Shown piece by piece: positions 22,878 through 32,688 of a stretch of 64,000 nt of DNA. Numbering within the stretch: the stretch's first letter is position 1; each line of letters begins with the position of its first letter. The notes under the pieces are model-generated. The model had not been told where the DNA came from and searched no databases. It worked only from the letters and a program-made list of their open reading frames with translations. The position numbers were made by a program, and so were the translations under genes. Origin of the DNA: Megasphaera hutchinsoni (GTDB lineage: Bacteria > Bacillota > Negativicutes > Veillonellales > Megasphaeraceae); the NCBI RefSeq assembly GCF_001553405.1, contig NZ_KQ960928.1, positions 1-64,000 of the forward strand. The letters are read 5' to 3'.

Positions 22878-25802
22878 ATGATGGAGTTAAAGAAAGCGTG
22901 TATGGTACATGGATTTCGTGTTATCCGAGGGGAATATGTTAACGAAATTGCAAGTCAGGTATATGAATTGCAGCATGAAAAATCGGGAGCACGTGTATTA
23001 TATATTCAAAATGAAGATGATAATAAGGTCTTTTCTATTTCCTTTAGAACGACCCCGATGGATAGCACGGGAGTACCACATATATGTGAACATTCTACAT
23101 TATGTGGCTCACGGAAATTTCCACTCAAAGAACCGTTTGTAGAATTAGTTAAAGGCTCGTTAAATACCTTTTTAAATGCGATGACTTTTCCCGATAAAAC
23201 AATGTATCCAGTAGCTAGTCGCAATGCTCAAGATTTTCATAATTTAATGGATGTTTATTTGGATGCGGTCTTTTTTCCAAACATGTTGCATGATCGGCAA
23301 GTATTGATGCAGGAAGGATGGCATTACGAATTGGAGAGTGCCACCGCGCCTTTAACTTATAGTGGGGTTGTATATAATGAAATGAAAGGAGTATTTTCTT
23401 CACCGGATTCTCAATTAGAACGTCATGTTATGGCATCGTTATTCCCGCAGACTACATATGGTGTGGAATCGGGCGGAGATCCAGATGATATCCCTACGCT
23501 CACATTTGAAGGATTTACGAATTTTTATCGTACATATTATCATCCATCAAATAGTTATATTTTTTTATATGGTGATATGGATATTGAAAACACCTTGGCA
23601 TTTATTGATAGCGAGTATTTACATCATTTTGATAAGCAAAAAATTGATTCGGCTGTTACACGGCAACATTGCCTTAAGGCGATTACGAAGACATTTCCTT
23701 ATGGTGTAGCTTCTGATGAAAATACAACCCAAAAGACGTTACATAGTTTAACTTATGTTATAGACGATGCCTTGGATACAACGTTGGGATTAGCACTTAA
23801 AGTATTGACTTATGTGTTGGTAACATCACCAGCAGCACCGTTAAAGAAAGCATTGTTAGATGCTCAAGTAGGGAAAGATATTTCTGCTGATTTTCAAGAT
23901 GGCGTTTTACAGCCTATGTGGTCTCTATCTGTGCATGGTTCGGATCCGGACGATCAAGCAAAGATTATACCTATTGTACAGAATGTTTTACAAGAATGCA
24001 TTACAACTGGTTTAGATCGTAAAGCGTTGACGGGAGCATTAAATCGGGTAGAATTTCTCTTGCGGGAGGCCGATTTTGCAGGACGTCCAAAAGGGTTGAT
24101 TTATGGTATTCGGTGTATGGATACATGGTTATATGATAAAGATCCCTTGGATTCTTTGCGGTATGAAGAAAGTTTAAAAGTATTGCGTAATGGATTACAT
24201 ACACGGTATTATGAAGAAATTTTAAAAAAATATATATTGGATAATTCTTATTATGCATTGGTATCGTTAGTACCAGAATCAGGATTAACAGAAAAACATG
24301 ATCAAGCACAGGCACAAGCATTAGCTGAATATAAAAAAACGTTGTCTGCAGCGAAAATTGAACAGATTATTGCCGATACTAAGGCGTTAAAAAAACGACA
24401 AGCTGCACCAGATTCACCAGAAGCATTGGCGACTATTCCTATCTTATCGCGAGATGATTTATCGAAACAAATAGAAAAAATTGAACGACGTGAATATATG
24501 CATGATGGGGTAAAGGTCATTCATATTCCAGCGGTTACGAATGATATTACCTATCTTTCGGCATATTTTGATTTGCATGGGTTTACGGTTGATGAGTTGC
24601 CATATGTATATTTGCTAAGTGATTTGTTAGGTGAAATAGATACAGCTCAGCAATCTTATGAAACATTAGCTATGCAGGTGGATTTAGTGACGGGTGGATT
24701 AGATTTTTCCGTAGAAGCTATTGCTGATTATCAAGATAATACGGTATATACACCTGTCCTTAAAGTAAAGGCAAAGGGATTGACGTCTAATTTCGCAGCT
24801 ATTGGTGATTTACTGCGTGAGGTTACGCTGGAAACGATTTTTACTCGTAAAGAACGCTTGATTGAACTGGTAGAAGAAGTAAAGGCGAATTGGGATATGG
24901 ACGCTTTTCGGCGTGGAAATATTTTGGTAACACATCGCTTATTATCCTATGTGTCACAAGTAGAAGCGTTTTGTGATGCTGGTGAAATGACATATTATCA
25001 ATTTATTTCACAGTTAGCAGATAATATCGAACAAGAGGTCGATTCACTTGCAAATACGTTGCAAAAAATATTGCAAAAAGTGATGACTAAATCGGCTTTG
25101 ACCATAGCGATAACTGGTAGTGATGCGGATTATCAAGATGCACTTTCGGCGTTAGCCCCATGGATAAAATCGTTGCCTGCTGGGAGTAAAAAAACGACGT
25201 TATGCCAGTTTGCATTGCGACAGCGCAATGAAGGAATTGTGACTAGTGGTAAAGTGCAATATGTGGCTAAAGGCGGTAATATTCGCTCACATGGATTTGA
25301 TTATACGGGTGCATTAGCCATTTTAGATACGATTTTACAATATGGTTATTTGTGGACGAAGGTTCGCGTACAAGGCGGCGCATATGGTGCGATGACTCGT
25401 TTTTCTGGTAATGGGGACATGATCTTTTGTTCTTATCGAGATCCTAATTTAGGTAGTACGTTGGATGTATATGATACAGTCGCTGATTATTTAGAAGGTT
25501 TTGCTGTATCAGAACGAGAAATGACAAAATATGTTATTGGGACGTTGAGTAGAGTTGATATCCCTTTGACGCCATCATTGCGAGGTGAAAAGGCGATGCG
25601 TCAATATTTTTCCGGGCTAACAGATGAAGTAGCTCAGCATAGACGAGATCAATTGCTGCAAGTAACCGTAGCGGATATTCGTCAGTTAGCACCATTAATT
25701 CGTGCTGTAATGGCTGAAAATAATGTATGTGTCATGGGAAATGAGGGTAAAATAAAAGAAGCGGCTGCACGATTTTCGCAGGTTATTCCGTTGACGAAGT
25801 AG
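22878..25802 (+). CDS. M16C insulinase-family metallopeptidase (presequence-protease type)
   Basis: This large cytoplasmic zinc peptidase has 974 residues, the usual length of the M16C/PreP group. The inverted zinc motif HICEH lies near residue 73, followed by the typical stretch KEPFVELVKGSLNTFLNAMTFPDKTMYPVAS and the distal Glu ligand around VVYNEMKGVFSS. Four homologous halves of the family are suggested by length, with a second catalytic-like domain in the C-terminal half (YTGALAILDTILQYGYLWTKVR). Family members degrade short unfolded peptides. It is placed between a HAD phosphatase and gluQ in a close run with gaps under 20 bp. Confidence 0.93.
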   Translation: MMELKKACMVHGFRVIRGEYVNEIASQVYELQHEKSGARVLYIQNEDDNKVFSISFRTTPMDSTGVPHICEHSTLCGSRKFPLKEPFVELVKGSLNTFLNAMTFPDKTMYPVASRNAQDFHNLMDVYLDAVFFPNMLHDRQVLMQEGWHYELESATAPLTYSGVVYNEMKGVFSSPDSQLERHVMASLFPQTTYGVESGGDPDDIPTLTFEGFTNFYRTYYHPSNSYIFLYGDMDIENTLAFIDSEYLHHFDKQKIDSAVTRQHCLKAITKTFPYGVASDENTTQKTLHSLTYVIDDALDTTLGLALKVLTYVLVTSPAAPLKKALLDAQVGKDISADFQDGVLQPMWSLSVHGSDPDDQAKIIPIVQNVLQECITTGLDRKALTGALNRVEFLLREADFAGRPKGLIYGIRCMDTWLYDKDPLDSLRYEESLKVLRNGLHTRYYEEILKKYILDNSYYALVSLVPESGLTEKHDQAQAQALAEYKKTLSAAKIEQIIADTKALKKRQAAPDSPEALATIPILSRDDLSKQIEKIERREYMHDGVKVIHIPAVTNDITYLSAYFDLHGFTVDELPYVYLLSDLLGEIDTAQQSYETLAMQVDLVTGGLDFSVEAIADYQDNTVYTPVLKVKAKGLTSNFAAIGDLLREVTLETIFTRKERLIELVEEVKANWDMDAFRRGNILVTHRLLSYVSQVEAFCDAGEMTYYQFISQLADNIEQEVDSLANTLQKILQKVMTKSALTIAITGSDADYQDALSALAPWIKSLPAGSKKTTLCQFALRQRNEGIVTSGKVQYVAKGGNIRSHGFDYTGALAILDTILQYGYLWTKVRVQGGAYGAMTRFSGNGDMIFCSYRDPNLGSTLDVYDTVADYLEGFAVSEREMTKYVIGTLSRVDIPLTPSLRGEKAMRQYFSGLTDEVAQHRRDQLLQVTVADIRQLAPLIRAVMAENNVCVMGNEGKIKEAAARFSQVIPLTK

Positions 25803-25811
25803 GGATTTATC

Positions 25812-26756
25812 ATGCGCGGAAGATTTGCTCCTAGTCCTACGGGAGAGTTGCATTTGGGAAATGTATGGACCGCGTTTTTATCATGGCTGCAAGTACGGAA
25901 GTATCAAGGCACGTGGGTATTGCGGATTGAAGATATTGATGAACAACGTGCTAAGCCAGTATATACGCGAAAAATTTTGTTTGATTTGTTGTGGCTCGGA
26001 TTGACTTGGGATGAGGGACCGCAGCGTGGAGGCCCCTATGCTCCTTATCGACAACAGCAGCGGTATGCACATTATGAGCTTTTGTTGGAGATATTGCGAG
26101 AAAAACAATTGTTATATCCTTGTTATTGTACACGGAGTAGGTTACAACATATTGATGCACCCCATGCTGGCGAATATCGCACCTATGATGGACATTGTTA
26201 CAAACGATGGCAAGCACATGTATTTGATGAAACGAAGACACCTTCTTGGCGTGTTCATATTCCTGATGGTACGATTTCTTTTGTGGATGGTGTCTTTGGG
26301 TTACAGAAAGTATCATTTGCCAATGCGACAAGTGATTTTGTTGTGCGACGAGCGGATGGCTTGTATTCTTATCAATTAGCGGTGGTAGCTGATGATGGTG
26401 CTATGGATATTACACATGTTGTACGGGGACACGATTTGTTGGCGTGGACCGCAGTGCAATGTTGGCTTTTTGGTGAATTGGGTTATGGTATACCTTGTTA
26501 TACGCATGTACCTCTTTTAGTGGATCCAGAGGGAAATCGATATTCTAAACGCCAACAGGGGATTACGATTGATTCTTTGCGTCAATGCGGCATTAGACCA
26601 ACCCAGATTCTCTCTTATTTAGCATGGCGAGGTGGACTCGTGAGAGAAAAACGCTGTTATACGCTTGATGAATTGATTCAGAATAGTGAATGGAAGTGTT
26701 TATCTACACAAGATATAGTTATCACGAATCTTGTAGATGAGCTGAAAAATATATAA
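25812..26756 (+). CDS. gluQ: Glutamyl-Q tRNA(Asp) synthetase
   Basis: GluQ-RS activates glutamate and attaches it to queuosine at position 34 of tRNA-Asp. The 314 residues match this truncated GluRS paralogue, which lacks the anticodon-binding domain. It has GRFAPSPTGELHLGN (HIGH-like), LRIEDIDEQR, the zinc ligands CYC and a later Cys in YDGHC, and YSKRQQG (KMSKS-like). The start lies 9 bp after the peptidase stop. Its presence implies queuosine-modified tRNA in this organism. A terminator follows. Confidence 0.92.
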   Translation: MRGRFAPSPTGELHLGNVWTAFLSWLQVRKYQGTWVLRIEDIDEQRAKPVYTRKILFDLLWLGLTWDEGPQRGGPYAPYRQQQRYAHYELLLEILREKQLLYPCYCTRSRLQHIDAPHAGEYRTYDGHCYKRWQAHVFDETKTPSWRVHIPDGTISFVDGVFGLQKVSFANATSDFVVRRADGLYSYQLAVVADDGAMDITHVVRGHDLLAWTAVQCWLFGELGYGIPCYTHVPLLVDPEGNRYSKRQQGITIDSLRQCGIRPTQILSYLAWRGGLVREKRCYTLDELIQNSEWKCLSTQDIVITNLVDELKNI

Positions 26757-26797
26757 TAGCTAAAAAGAATAAGACGCTTGATAATTATTCTAATTTA

Positions 26798-26835
26798 GAA
26801 ATCACTGTAAAAAAAACAGTGATTTCTTTTTTTTT
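26798..26835 (+). terminator. Terminator before the dcw cluster
   Basis: A perfect 11-bp stem (26798-26808 with 26816-26826) has an A-rich 7-nt loop and nine T. Confidence 0.93.
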
Positions 26836-26857
26836 ATATAAAAAATTTATCCTATTA

Positions 26858-26902
26858 TTGTCATTTAGTGTGTAAATGTGGTAAAATGTGGTGGAAAGTG
26901 AA
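26858..26902 (+). promoter_or_regulatory. Promoter with array of MraZ boxes
   Basis: TTGTCA (26858-26863) and TAAAAT (26882-26887) form a promoter with an 18-bp spacer. Overlapping it are four direct GTG-starting repeats exactly 10 bp apart, at 26868 (GTGTG), 26878 (GTGGT), 26888 (GTGGT) and 26898 (GTGAA). MraZ is known to bind such 10-bp-spaced repeats and repress its own operon. Confidence 0.75.
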
Positions 26903-26917
26903 AGAGGTGATAGACAA

Positions 26918-27358
26918 ATGTTCATGGGTGAGTATACACATAGTATTGATGCTAAAGGAAGAGTTATTTTGCCTGCGAAGTTCCGTGAAGAACTTGGCAT
27001 TCATTGTGTTGTCACGCGTGGATTAGAAGGATGTCTATCCGTATATACGGCTGATCATTGGATGGCGTTGGCGAATGGAATGAAACAGTTGAAAGCCTCA
27101 AAAGAAAGCGTACGAGCATTTAAACGGTTTTTATTTGGGAGTGCGGCTGAAGTGGAATTTGACAAACAGGGACGAGTACTTATTCCCAGTACACTTCGCG
27201 AATATGCTAAGCTGAATAAAGATGTCACGGTGTTAGGGACTGGCGATAAAATTGAAATTTGGGATAAAAAAGCGTATGAAGAATACGCGTCTCGTGTTGT
27301 TCCTGATATGGAAGAGATAGCCGAAAGTTTAGACGAAACATTAGCGTTGGATTTTTAG
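26918..27358 (+). CDS. mraZ: Transcriptional regulator MraZ
   Basis: MraZ is an AbrB-like DNA-binding protein that regulates the division and cell-wall cluster it heads. The 146 residues have the two DXXXR repeats: DAKGRVILPAKFRE near residue 11 and DKQGRVLIPSTLRE near residue 85. The ATG at 26918 has AGAGGTGA upstream; the earlier GTG frame overlaps the operator and is rejected. It is followed after 8 bp by rsmH, as usual. Repeated GTG boxes in front suggest autorepression. Confidence 0.97.
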   Translation: MFMGEYTHSIDAKGRVILPAKFREELGIHCVVTRGLEGCLSVYTADHWMALANGMKQLKASKESVRAFKRFLFGSAAEVEFDKQGRVLIPSTLREYAKLNKDVTVLGTGDKIEIWDKKAYEEYASRVVPDMEEIAESLDETLALDF

Positions 27359-27366
27359 GAGGCTGT

Positions 27367-28302
27367 ATGGATTTTCATCATGTTAGTGTGTTATGTTCGG
27401 CAACAGTAAAGGCTGTATTAGGTCCGACCAATGGAGTGTATGTAGATTGCACTTTGGGGGGCGGTGGTCATGCGGCGACATTAGGTATGTTATTAGATAA
27501 TGAAGCATGGTTGATCGGCTTAGATCAAGATAAAGAGGCTTTAAAAGCGGCGAAAACACGATTAGATAAAACGGTGTCTTGTCATGTTACTTGTGTGCAA
27601 CGTAATTTTCGAGAAGTGAAAGAGACGTTATATGAATTAGGTGTTGACGCAGTGGATGGCATTATTTTTGATTTAGGTGTTTCCAGTTATCAACTAGATA
27701 TGCCCGAACGTGGTTTTTCGTATATGCATGATGGTCCTTTGGATATGCGTATGAATCAAGAAAATAAGAAAACAGCAGCCGATATTGTTAATACGTATAG
27801 GGAAGAAGAATTATATCGTATTATCAAAGACTATGGCGAAGAACGATGGGCAAAACGAATTGCTATGTTTATTGTGGCTGCGAGGAAAGAAAAAACCTTC
27901 ACACGGACACAAGAATTGGTGCAGGTTATTAAGCAAGCAATTCCTGCGGGGGCTAGAAAAGAAGGACCTCATCCAGCAAAACGTACATTTCAAGCTATTC
28001 GTATAGAGGTAAATGGGGAGCTATCTATTTTACAGCAGTCTTTAGAAGCTGCGGTTTCTTGTTTAAAACGGGGCGGCAAAATAGGTGTTATCACTTTTCA
28101 TTCCTTGGAGGATAGAATTACAAAACGCACGTTTAAACAGTTGGCGACAGAGTGTATTTGTCCTCCTCATATGCCAGTATGTACTTGTGATCATCATGCT
28201 AGTTTAAAAATAACAAATAAGGTGATTGTACCATCGCCAGAAGAGATTATGCATAATCCACGGGCACGCAGTGCTAAATTGCGTATCGGTGTTCGAATAT
28301 AA
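27367..28302 (+). CDS. rsmH: 16S rRNA (cytosine(1402)-N4)-methyltransferase
   Basis: RsmH (MraW) methylates N4 of C1402 in the 16S rRNA decoding centre. The 311 residues have the SAM loop VDCTLGGGGHA, LIGLDQDKEAL, FDLGVSSYQLDMPERGFSY, and the C-terminal GGKIGVITFHSLEDR and NPRARSAKLR. It lies in its standard place between mraZ and ftsL. Confidence 0.98.
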   Translation: MDFHHVSVLCSATVKAVLGPTNGVYVDCTLGGGGHAATLGMLLDNEAWLIGLDQDKEALKAAKTRLDKTVSCHVTCVQRNFREVKETLYELGVDAVDGIIFDLGVSSYQLDMPERGFSYMHDGPLDMRMNQENKKTAADIVNTYREEELYRIIKDYGEERWAKRIAMFIVAARKEKTFTRTQELVQVIKQAIPAGARKEGPHPAKRTFQAIRIEVNGELSILQQSLEAAVSCLKRGGKIGVITFHSLEDRITKRTFKQLATECICPPHMPVCTCDHHASLKITNKVIVPSPEEIMHNPRARSAKLRIGVRI

Positions 28303-28325
28303 GAAAAAAGAGGAAGTGTTAAAAT

Positions 28326-28715
28326 ATGTTGGCCAGAAATCCAGAATATATGGGATATCGTGTAAAAAAGCAACCGTCGTTTTCGATACCACTACGTACT
28401 ACCGAATCATGCATGACGATAAATTGTAAACGAATAGTGAAAGCAATTGGTTTGGCAGCTGTCTTTTTGGTTTTATATGTAAATTTATCGGCTATTAAAA
28501 CGTCTAATGAGTACGCTTTGTCGAATATAAAATTACAAACTAAACAATTACAACAGGAAAATGATAATTTACGCGTTGATATTGCCCAGTTGGAAGCCCC
28601 AGAACGGATTTATACCATGGCCACGACTGAATTAGGTATGGTATCACCAGCATATATTTTATATAACCAGAAGAATCAAGGAAATGTAACAAACGAAGAG
28701 ATGGCAAATCGCTGA
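28326..28715 (+). CDS. ftsL: FtsL-like cell division protein
   Basis: This is a 129-residue bitopic membrane protein: a cytoplasmic N-terminal part of about 38 residues, one transmembrane helix (AIGLAAVFLVLYVNLSAI), then a periplasmic coiled coil (LQTKQLQQENDNLRVDIAQLEAP) and a short ERIYTMATTELGM segment typical of FtsL/DivIC. Position after rsmH supports FtsL, a scaffold for FtsQ, FtsB and FtsI. Sequence conservation is weak in this family, so identity rests on layout and location. A hairpin follows, and the usual ftsI gene does not. Confidence 0.85.
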   Translation: MLARNPEYMGYRVKKQPSFSIPLRTTESCMTINCKRIVKAIGLAAVFLVLYVNLSAIKTSNEYALSNIKLQTKQLQQENDNLRVDIAQLEAPERIYTMATTELGMVSPAYILYNQKNQGNVTNEEMANR

Positions 28716-28724
28716 GGATATACG

Positions 28725-28744
28725 AGCAGCCTTTTTAGGCTGCT
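28725..28744 (+). other. Hairpin between ftsL and murE
   Basis: AGCAGCC (28725-28731) and GGCTGCT (28738-28744) form a perfect 7-bp stem with a T-rich loop. Only a weak T-rich run follows, so it is at most a partial terminator or attenuator. It stands exactly where ftsI is expected. Confidence 0.5.
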
Positions 28745-28796
28745 ATTGTTGTACACTATTCTTATTGACGGATAGATGATATAAGGAGGATTATTC

Positions 28797-30293
28797 ATGA
28801 AAACAATACAGGAACTTTGTGCTAAGATACAAGGTGCATATACACTACAAGGAAATGAAACGGGTGTTATTACAGGTATTGTGGCCGATTCTCGCGAGGT
28901 GGAAAAGGGAAATTTATTTGTTTGTGTAGCAGGAGCTCATGTAGACGGGGGGGATTTTGCTATTCAGGCAATAGAAAAAGGGGCAATAGCTGTTTTAACG
29001 GTAAAGCCGTTAGCACTACCTTCGACGATTACGCAAATTGTTGTTCCGGATGTTCATGTCGCAGTAGAACAGATGGTGCCATATTTTTATGATTATCCAG
29101 GGAAAAAGATGAGAATGATCGGTGTCACGGGGACGAATGGAAAAACGACTACAACGCATATGATTGCACATATGTTGCGTATGGCAGGACATCATGTAGG
29201 CGTATTGGGAACGATTCATGCTTTATTAGATGATGAAGAATTACCCATTCATAACACCACACCCGATGTGGTTGAGTTACAGCGATTTTTATCATTGATG
29301 TATGATAAAGGAATGTCCCATGTTGTCATGGAGGTTTCCAGTCACGCATTGGCATTGCATCGGGTGGCAGGAATTGAATTTGATACAGCTGTATTCACGA
29401 ATTTAACACAAGATCATTTGGATTTTCATAAAACGATGGAACGATATGTGGCTGCTAAGGCAGAACTGTTTCGAGGGTTGACGGAAAATCGTGAACAGAA
29501 ACAGGGAAAAACAGCAATTATTAATGTGGATGATGAATGGGCACAACAAATACTAGATGCTTGTGGAACGGCGAAAGTGCTTACGTATGGAATAGAACAA
29601 AAAGCCGATTTGCGTGGAGAAAATGTTCGTGTTGAATTAAAAAAAGCATCATTTACGGTGCAAGGTAATTTTGTAAATGCTTCGTTAGAAATGCCCGTGA
29701 CGGGGATGTTCAATGTATATAATACCCTTGCTGCTATGGGTGCTGCACATGCTGAAGGAGTAGATACGGCGGTAATTGAACAAGCTGTACGGAATTTTCA
29801 TGCTGTCCCAGGAAGATTTGAGTTAGTTGAAGCAGGTCAGGATTTTGCGATTGTTGTCGATTATTCTCATACACCGGATAGTTTGGAAAAAGCACTAGTT
29901 ACAGCACGAGCATTAAATCCACAACGAGTATTAGTGGTATTTGGTTGTGGTGGTGATCGAGATCGCACGAAACGTCCTATTATGGGGAGGATTGCTGCAC
30001 AACATGCAGATATATCAATTGTTACATCGGACAATCCGCGCTCTGAAGATCCAGAAACCATTGTAAAAGAAATTGAAGTAGGGGTTAAAGAAGCGATAAC
30101 CGCTGGTAAAACCTATAAGGTAATTGTCGATCGACGGAAAGCTATTCAAAAAGCAGTTGGCTTGGCACGGAGTGGCGATATTATTATTATTGCTGGCAAA
30201 GGGCATGAAACATACCAGATTTTATGTGATAAAACGATTCATTTTGATGATCGAGAAGAGGCTCGTCAGGCCGTATTGGCGTTGAAGAGGTAA
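28797..30293 (+). CDS. murE: UDP-MurNAc-tripeptide synthetase, meso-DAP-adding
   Basis: MurE adds the third amino acid to UDP-MurNAc-L-Ala-D-Glu with ATP. The 498 residues have the P-loop GVTGTNGKTTTTHM near residue 108, the YSHTPDSLEK segment, the FGCGGDRDRTKRP loop, and SDNPRSEDP. The DNPR motif marks meso-diaminopimelate specificity, which fits the outer-membrane Firmicutes. AAGGAGG precedes the ATG. It opens a tight run of mur genes with gaps of 4 to 28 bp. Confidence 0.97.
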   Translation: MKTIQELCAKIQGAYTLQGNETGVITGIVADSREVEKGNLFVCVAGAHVDGGDFAIQAIEKGAIAVLTVKPLALPSTITQIVVPDVHVAVEQMVPYFYDYPGKKMRMIGVTGTNGKTTTTHMIAHMLRMAGHHVGVLGTIHALLDDEELPIHNTTPDVVELQRFLSLMYDKGMSHVVMEVSSHALALHRVAGIEFDTAVFTNLTQDHLDFHKTMERYVAAKAELFRGLTENREQKQGKTAIINVDDEWAQQILDACGTAKVLTYGIEQKADLRGENVRVELKKASFTVQGNFVNASLEMPVTGMFNVYNTLAAMGAAHAEGVDTAVIEQAVRNFHAVPGRFELVEAGQDFAIVVDYSHTPDSLEKALVTARALNPQRVLVVFGCGGDRDRTKRPIMGRIAAQHADISIVTSDNPRSEDPETIVKEIEVGVKEAITAGKTYKVIVDRRKAIQKAVGLARSGDIIIIAGKGHETYQILCDKTIHFDDREEARQAVLALKR

Positions 30294-30297
30294 AATT

Positions 30298-31674
30298 ATG
30301 GCAACATTTACAGTACAGGAAGTAAAGGAAGTAACAAAAGCACAAGTGCTGATGGCACCTAAATCGCGGTCAGAAGTTTTTCAACATGTAGATACGGATA
30401 CACGTACATTGGCACAACAATCGTTATTTGTGGCGTTAACAGGAGACCGGTTCAATGGTCATGACTTTGTTTTGGAGGCGGTGAAAAAAGGAGCAACGGG
30501 TATCGTTGTTTCTGAAAATAGACCGGAATATAGGTCTTTGGATGCGATTGTCTTTTTGGTAGCTGATACGTTGCAAGCATATCAGCAGTTAGCACAGTTT
30601 CATCGGCGGAGATTTTCTATACCGGTTATTGCGGTTACGGGATCAGTAGGAAAAACATCAACACGCAATATTATTTCAACTGTTTTATCGCAAAAGTTCA
30701 ATGTATGCCAAACGGAGAAGAATTTTAATAATGAAATTGGTTTACCGAAAACGTTATTGCAGTTAGATAAAACACATGAGGTTTGTGTGGTTGAAATGGG
30801 AATGCGTGGATTAGGACAAATCGCAGCACTGGCTTCTATTGCTGAACCCACCGTTGGGGTAGTCACGAATGTGGGAAAAAGCCATATTGAGTTATTAGGT
30901 TCTATTGAAAATATTGCACGGGCAAAAGCTGAATTGGTAGAAGCACTGTCGGAAGAAGGAATAGCGATTTTGAATCAGGATGATTCTCGTGTTGCTGCTA
31001 TGTCAAATGTATGTAAAGGGAAGGTTATTGGCTATGGGGTATCGTGTGAAGCGGCTGTGCAGGCAGAACGAATACGGGTCAGTGAAAAAGGTGTTTCGTT
31101 TATGTGTCGGTGTTTTGATCAAGGATTTGAAGTTAAAATACCTGTGCTAGGAAAACACCATGTCTATAATGCTTTGGCGGCAATTGCTACGGGAAGGCTA
31201 TTAGGATTAAGTGAAAATCAAATGATACGTGGATTAAGTGAATATAAAGGTGTTCCCATGCGGGAAGAATTAATACATATTGGTTCATATACGTTTATTA
31301 ATGACGCGTATAATGCCAATCCTGCTTCCATGATGGCGGCAATTCAAACCTTGTCGATGTTACCGAGAGGGAAAAAGATAGCCGTACTGGGGGGCATGTT
31401 AGAATTGGGAGAGTGGTCTGTGAGTGAACACGAAGCACTTGGGGCTGCCGTGGTACAAGCGAATATTGATGTGTTAATTACGTTAGGAGAACTAGCAGCT
31501 GCAAGTGCTAGAGCAGCGAGAAAAGCGGGTATGACAGCGGTATATGAAGTGAAAACACATCAAGAAGCAGCAAGTAAAATAAAAGAGCATTTGTCGCCGG
31601 GAGCAATTATATTATTAAAAGGCTCGCGCGGATTTAGTATGGAAAAAGTACTTGCGTATTTTGAAGGGATGTAG
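30298..31674 (+). CDS. murF: UDP-MurNAc-tripeptide-D-Ala-D-Ala ligase
   Basis: MurF adds D-Ala-D-Ala to complete the UDP-MurNAc-pentapeptide. The 458 residues have AVTGSVGKTSTRN near residue 112, the EKNFNNEIGLPKTLL segment typical of MurF, VVEMGMRGLGQI, and NDAYNANPASMMAA near 334. It starts 4 bp after murE. Confidence 0.97.
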   Translation: MATFTVQEVKEVTKAQVLMAPKSRSEVFQHVDTDTRTLAQQSLFVALTGDRFNGHDFVLEAVKKGATGIVVSENRPEYRSLDAIVFLVADTLQAYQQLAQFHRRRFSIPVIAVTGSVGKTSTRNIISTVLSQKFNVCQTEKNFNNEIGLPKTLLQLDKTHEVCVVEMGMRGLGQIAALASIAEPTVGVVTNVGKSHIELLGSIENIARAKAELVEALSEEGIAILNQDDSRVAAMSNVCKGKVIGYGVSCEAAVQAERIRVSEKGVSFMCRCFDQGFEVKIPVLGKHHVYNALAAIATGRLLGLSENQMIRGLSEYKGVPMREELIHIGSYTFINDAYNANPASMMAAIQTLSMLPRGKKIAVLGGMLELGEWSVSEHEALGAAVVQANIDVLITLGELAAASARAARKAGMTAVYEVKTHQEAASKIKEHLSPGAIILLKGSRGFSMEKVLAYFEGM

Positions 31675-31679
31675 AATGT

Positions 31680-32657
31680 ATGATAGCCATATTGCTATTT
31701 GGATTTTTGGCTAGCCTGGTTATTTCATTATTTTTGGGTAGGCCACTTATACAACAATTAAAAAAAGCAAAAGCACGTCAGTCTGAACGTTTAGAGGGTC
31801 CAGCGAGTCATAAGCAAAAAGAGGGAACGCCAACGATGGGTGGTATTTTACTTATTGGATCTACGCTGATAACCATGGTTTTGGCGATGTTTATTTTTCA
31901 TTCTGTGGAAAGTCGTCAATGGTTAGCGATGATTTTGTTTTTAGGCAATGGGGCAATTGGTTTTTTTGATGATGGAATTAAAGCAATAAAACATAGAAAT
32001 TTAGGGCTAACGGCAAAACAAAAATTATGCGGACAAGCACTTGTTGCAATTGTTTTTTGTGTATTATTGCACTTGACAACACCATTTTCAACGACACTGG
32101 TTATTCCTGGAACTTCTTTGCAGTTAGATTTAGGCGATTTTTATTATTTTTTTGTCTTTCTTATGATTGTAGGATCTAGTAATGCTGTTAATTTAACTGA
32201 TGGATTAGATGGATTGGCTGCGGGGTCATGTGCGATTACTTCTGCTGCTTATGTGATTATTGCATTTACCTTAGGATATACGCAATTTTCTTTATTTCCT
32301 ATGGTAATTACGGGAGCTTGTTTAGGCTTTCTGTATTTTAATCAGCATCCAGCAAAGGTTTTTATGGGTGATACAGGATCCCTGGCATTAGGGGGGGCAT
32401 TAGCAGCAATGGCAATAGTAACGAAAACGGAGTTATTGTTATTGCTGGTTGGTGCATTGTATGTGCTAGAGGCATTATCGGTTATTTTACAAGTTCTTTC
32501 TTTTAAATTGAGAGGGGTTCGGATTTTTAAAATGAGTCCGATTCATCATCATTTTGAATTATCTGGATGGAGTGAAGTAAAAGTAGTTTCGGCTTTTTGG
32601 TTCTTTTCTGCTGTAGTAGCGATTTTTTCTATTTTATTAGTGGTATGGCGTTATTGA
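31680..32657 (+). CDS. mraY: Phospho-MurNAc-pentapeptide translocase
   Basis: MraY moves phospho-MurNAc-pentapeptide to undecaprenyl phosphate to make lipid I in the inner membrane. The 325 residues form about ten hydrophobic segments. The catalytic motifs are GTPTMGG, GFFDDGIK, NLTDGLDGLAAG, GDTGSLALGGAL and SPIHHHFELSGW. Position between murF and murD is standard. Confidence 0.98.
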   Translation: MIAILLFGFLASLVISLFLGRPLIQQLKKAKARQSERLEGPASHKQKEGTPTMGGILLIGSTLITMVLAMFIFHSVESRQWLAMILFLGNGAIGFFDDGIKAIKHRNLGLTAKQKLCGQALVAIVFCVLLHLTTPFSTTLVIPGTSLQLDLGDFYYFFVFLMIVGSSNAVNLTDGLDGLAAGSCAITSAAYVIIAFTLGYTQFSLFPMVITGACLGFLYFNQHPAKVFMGDTGSLALGGALAAMAIVTKTELLLLLVGALYVLEALSVILQVLSFKLRGVRIFKMSPIHHHFELSGWSEVKVVSAFWFFSAVVAIFSILLVVWRY

Positions 32658-32688
32658 TGCGATAGTTCATATAAAGTGGGTGTACAAG

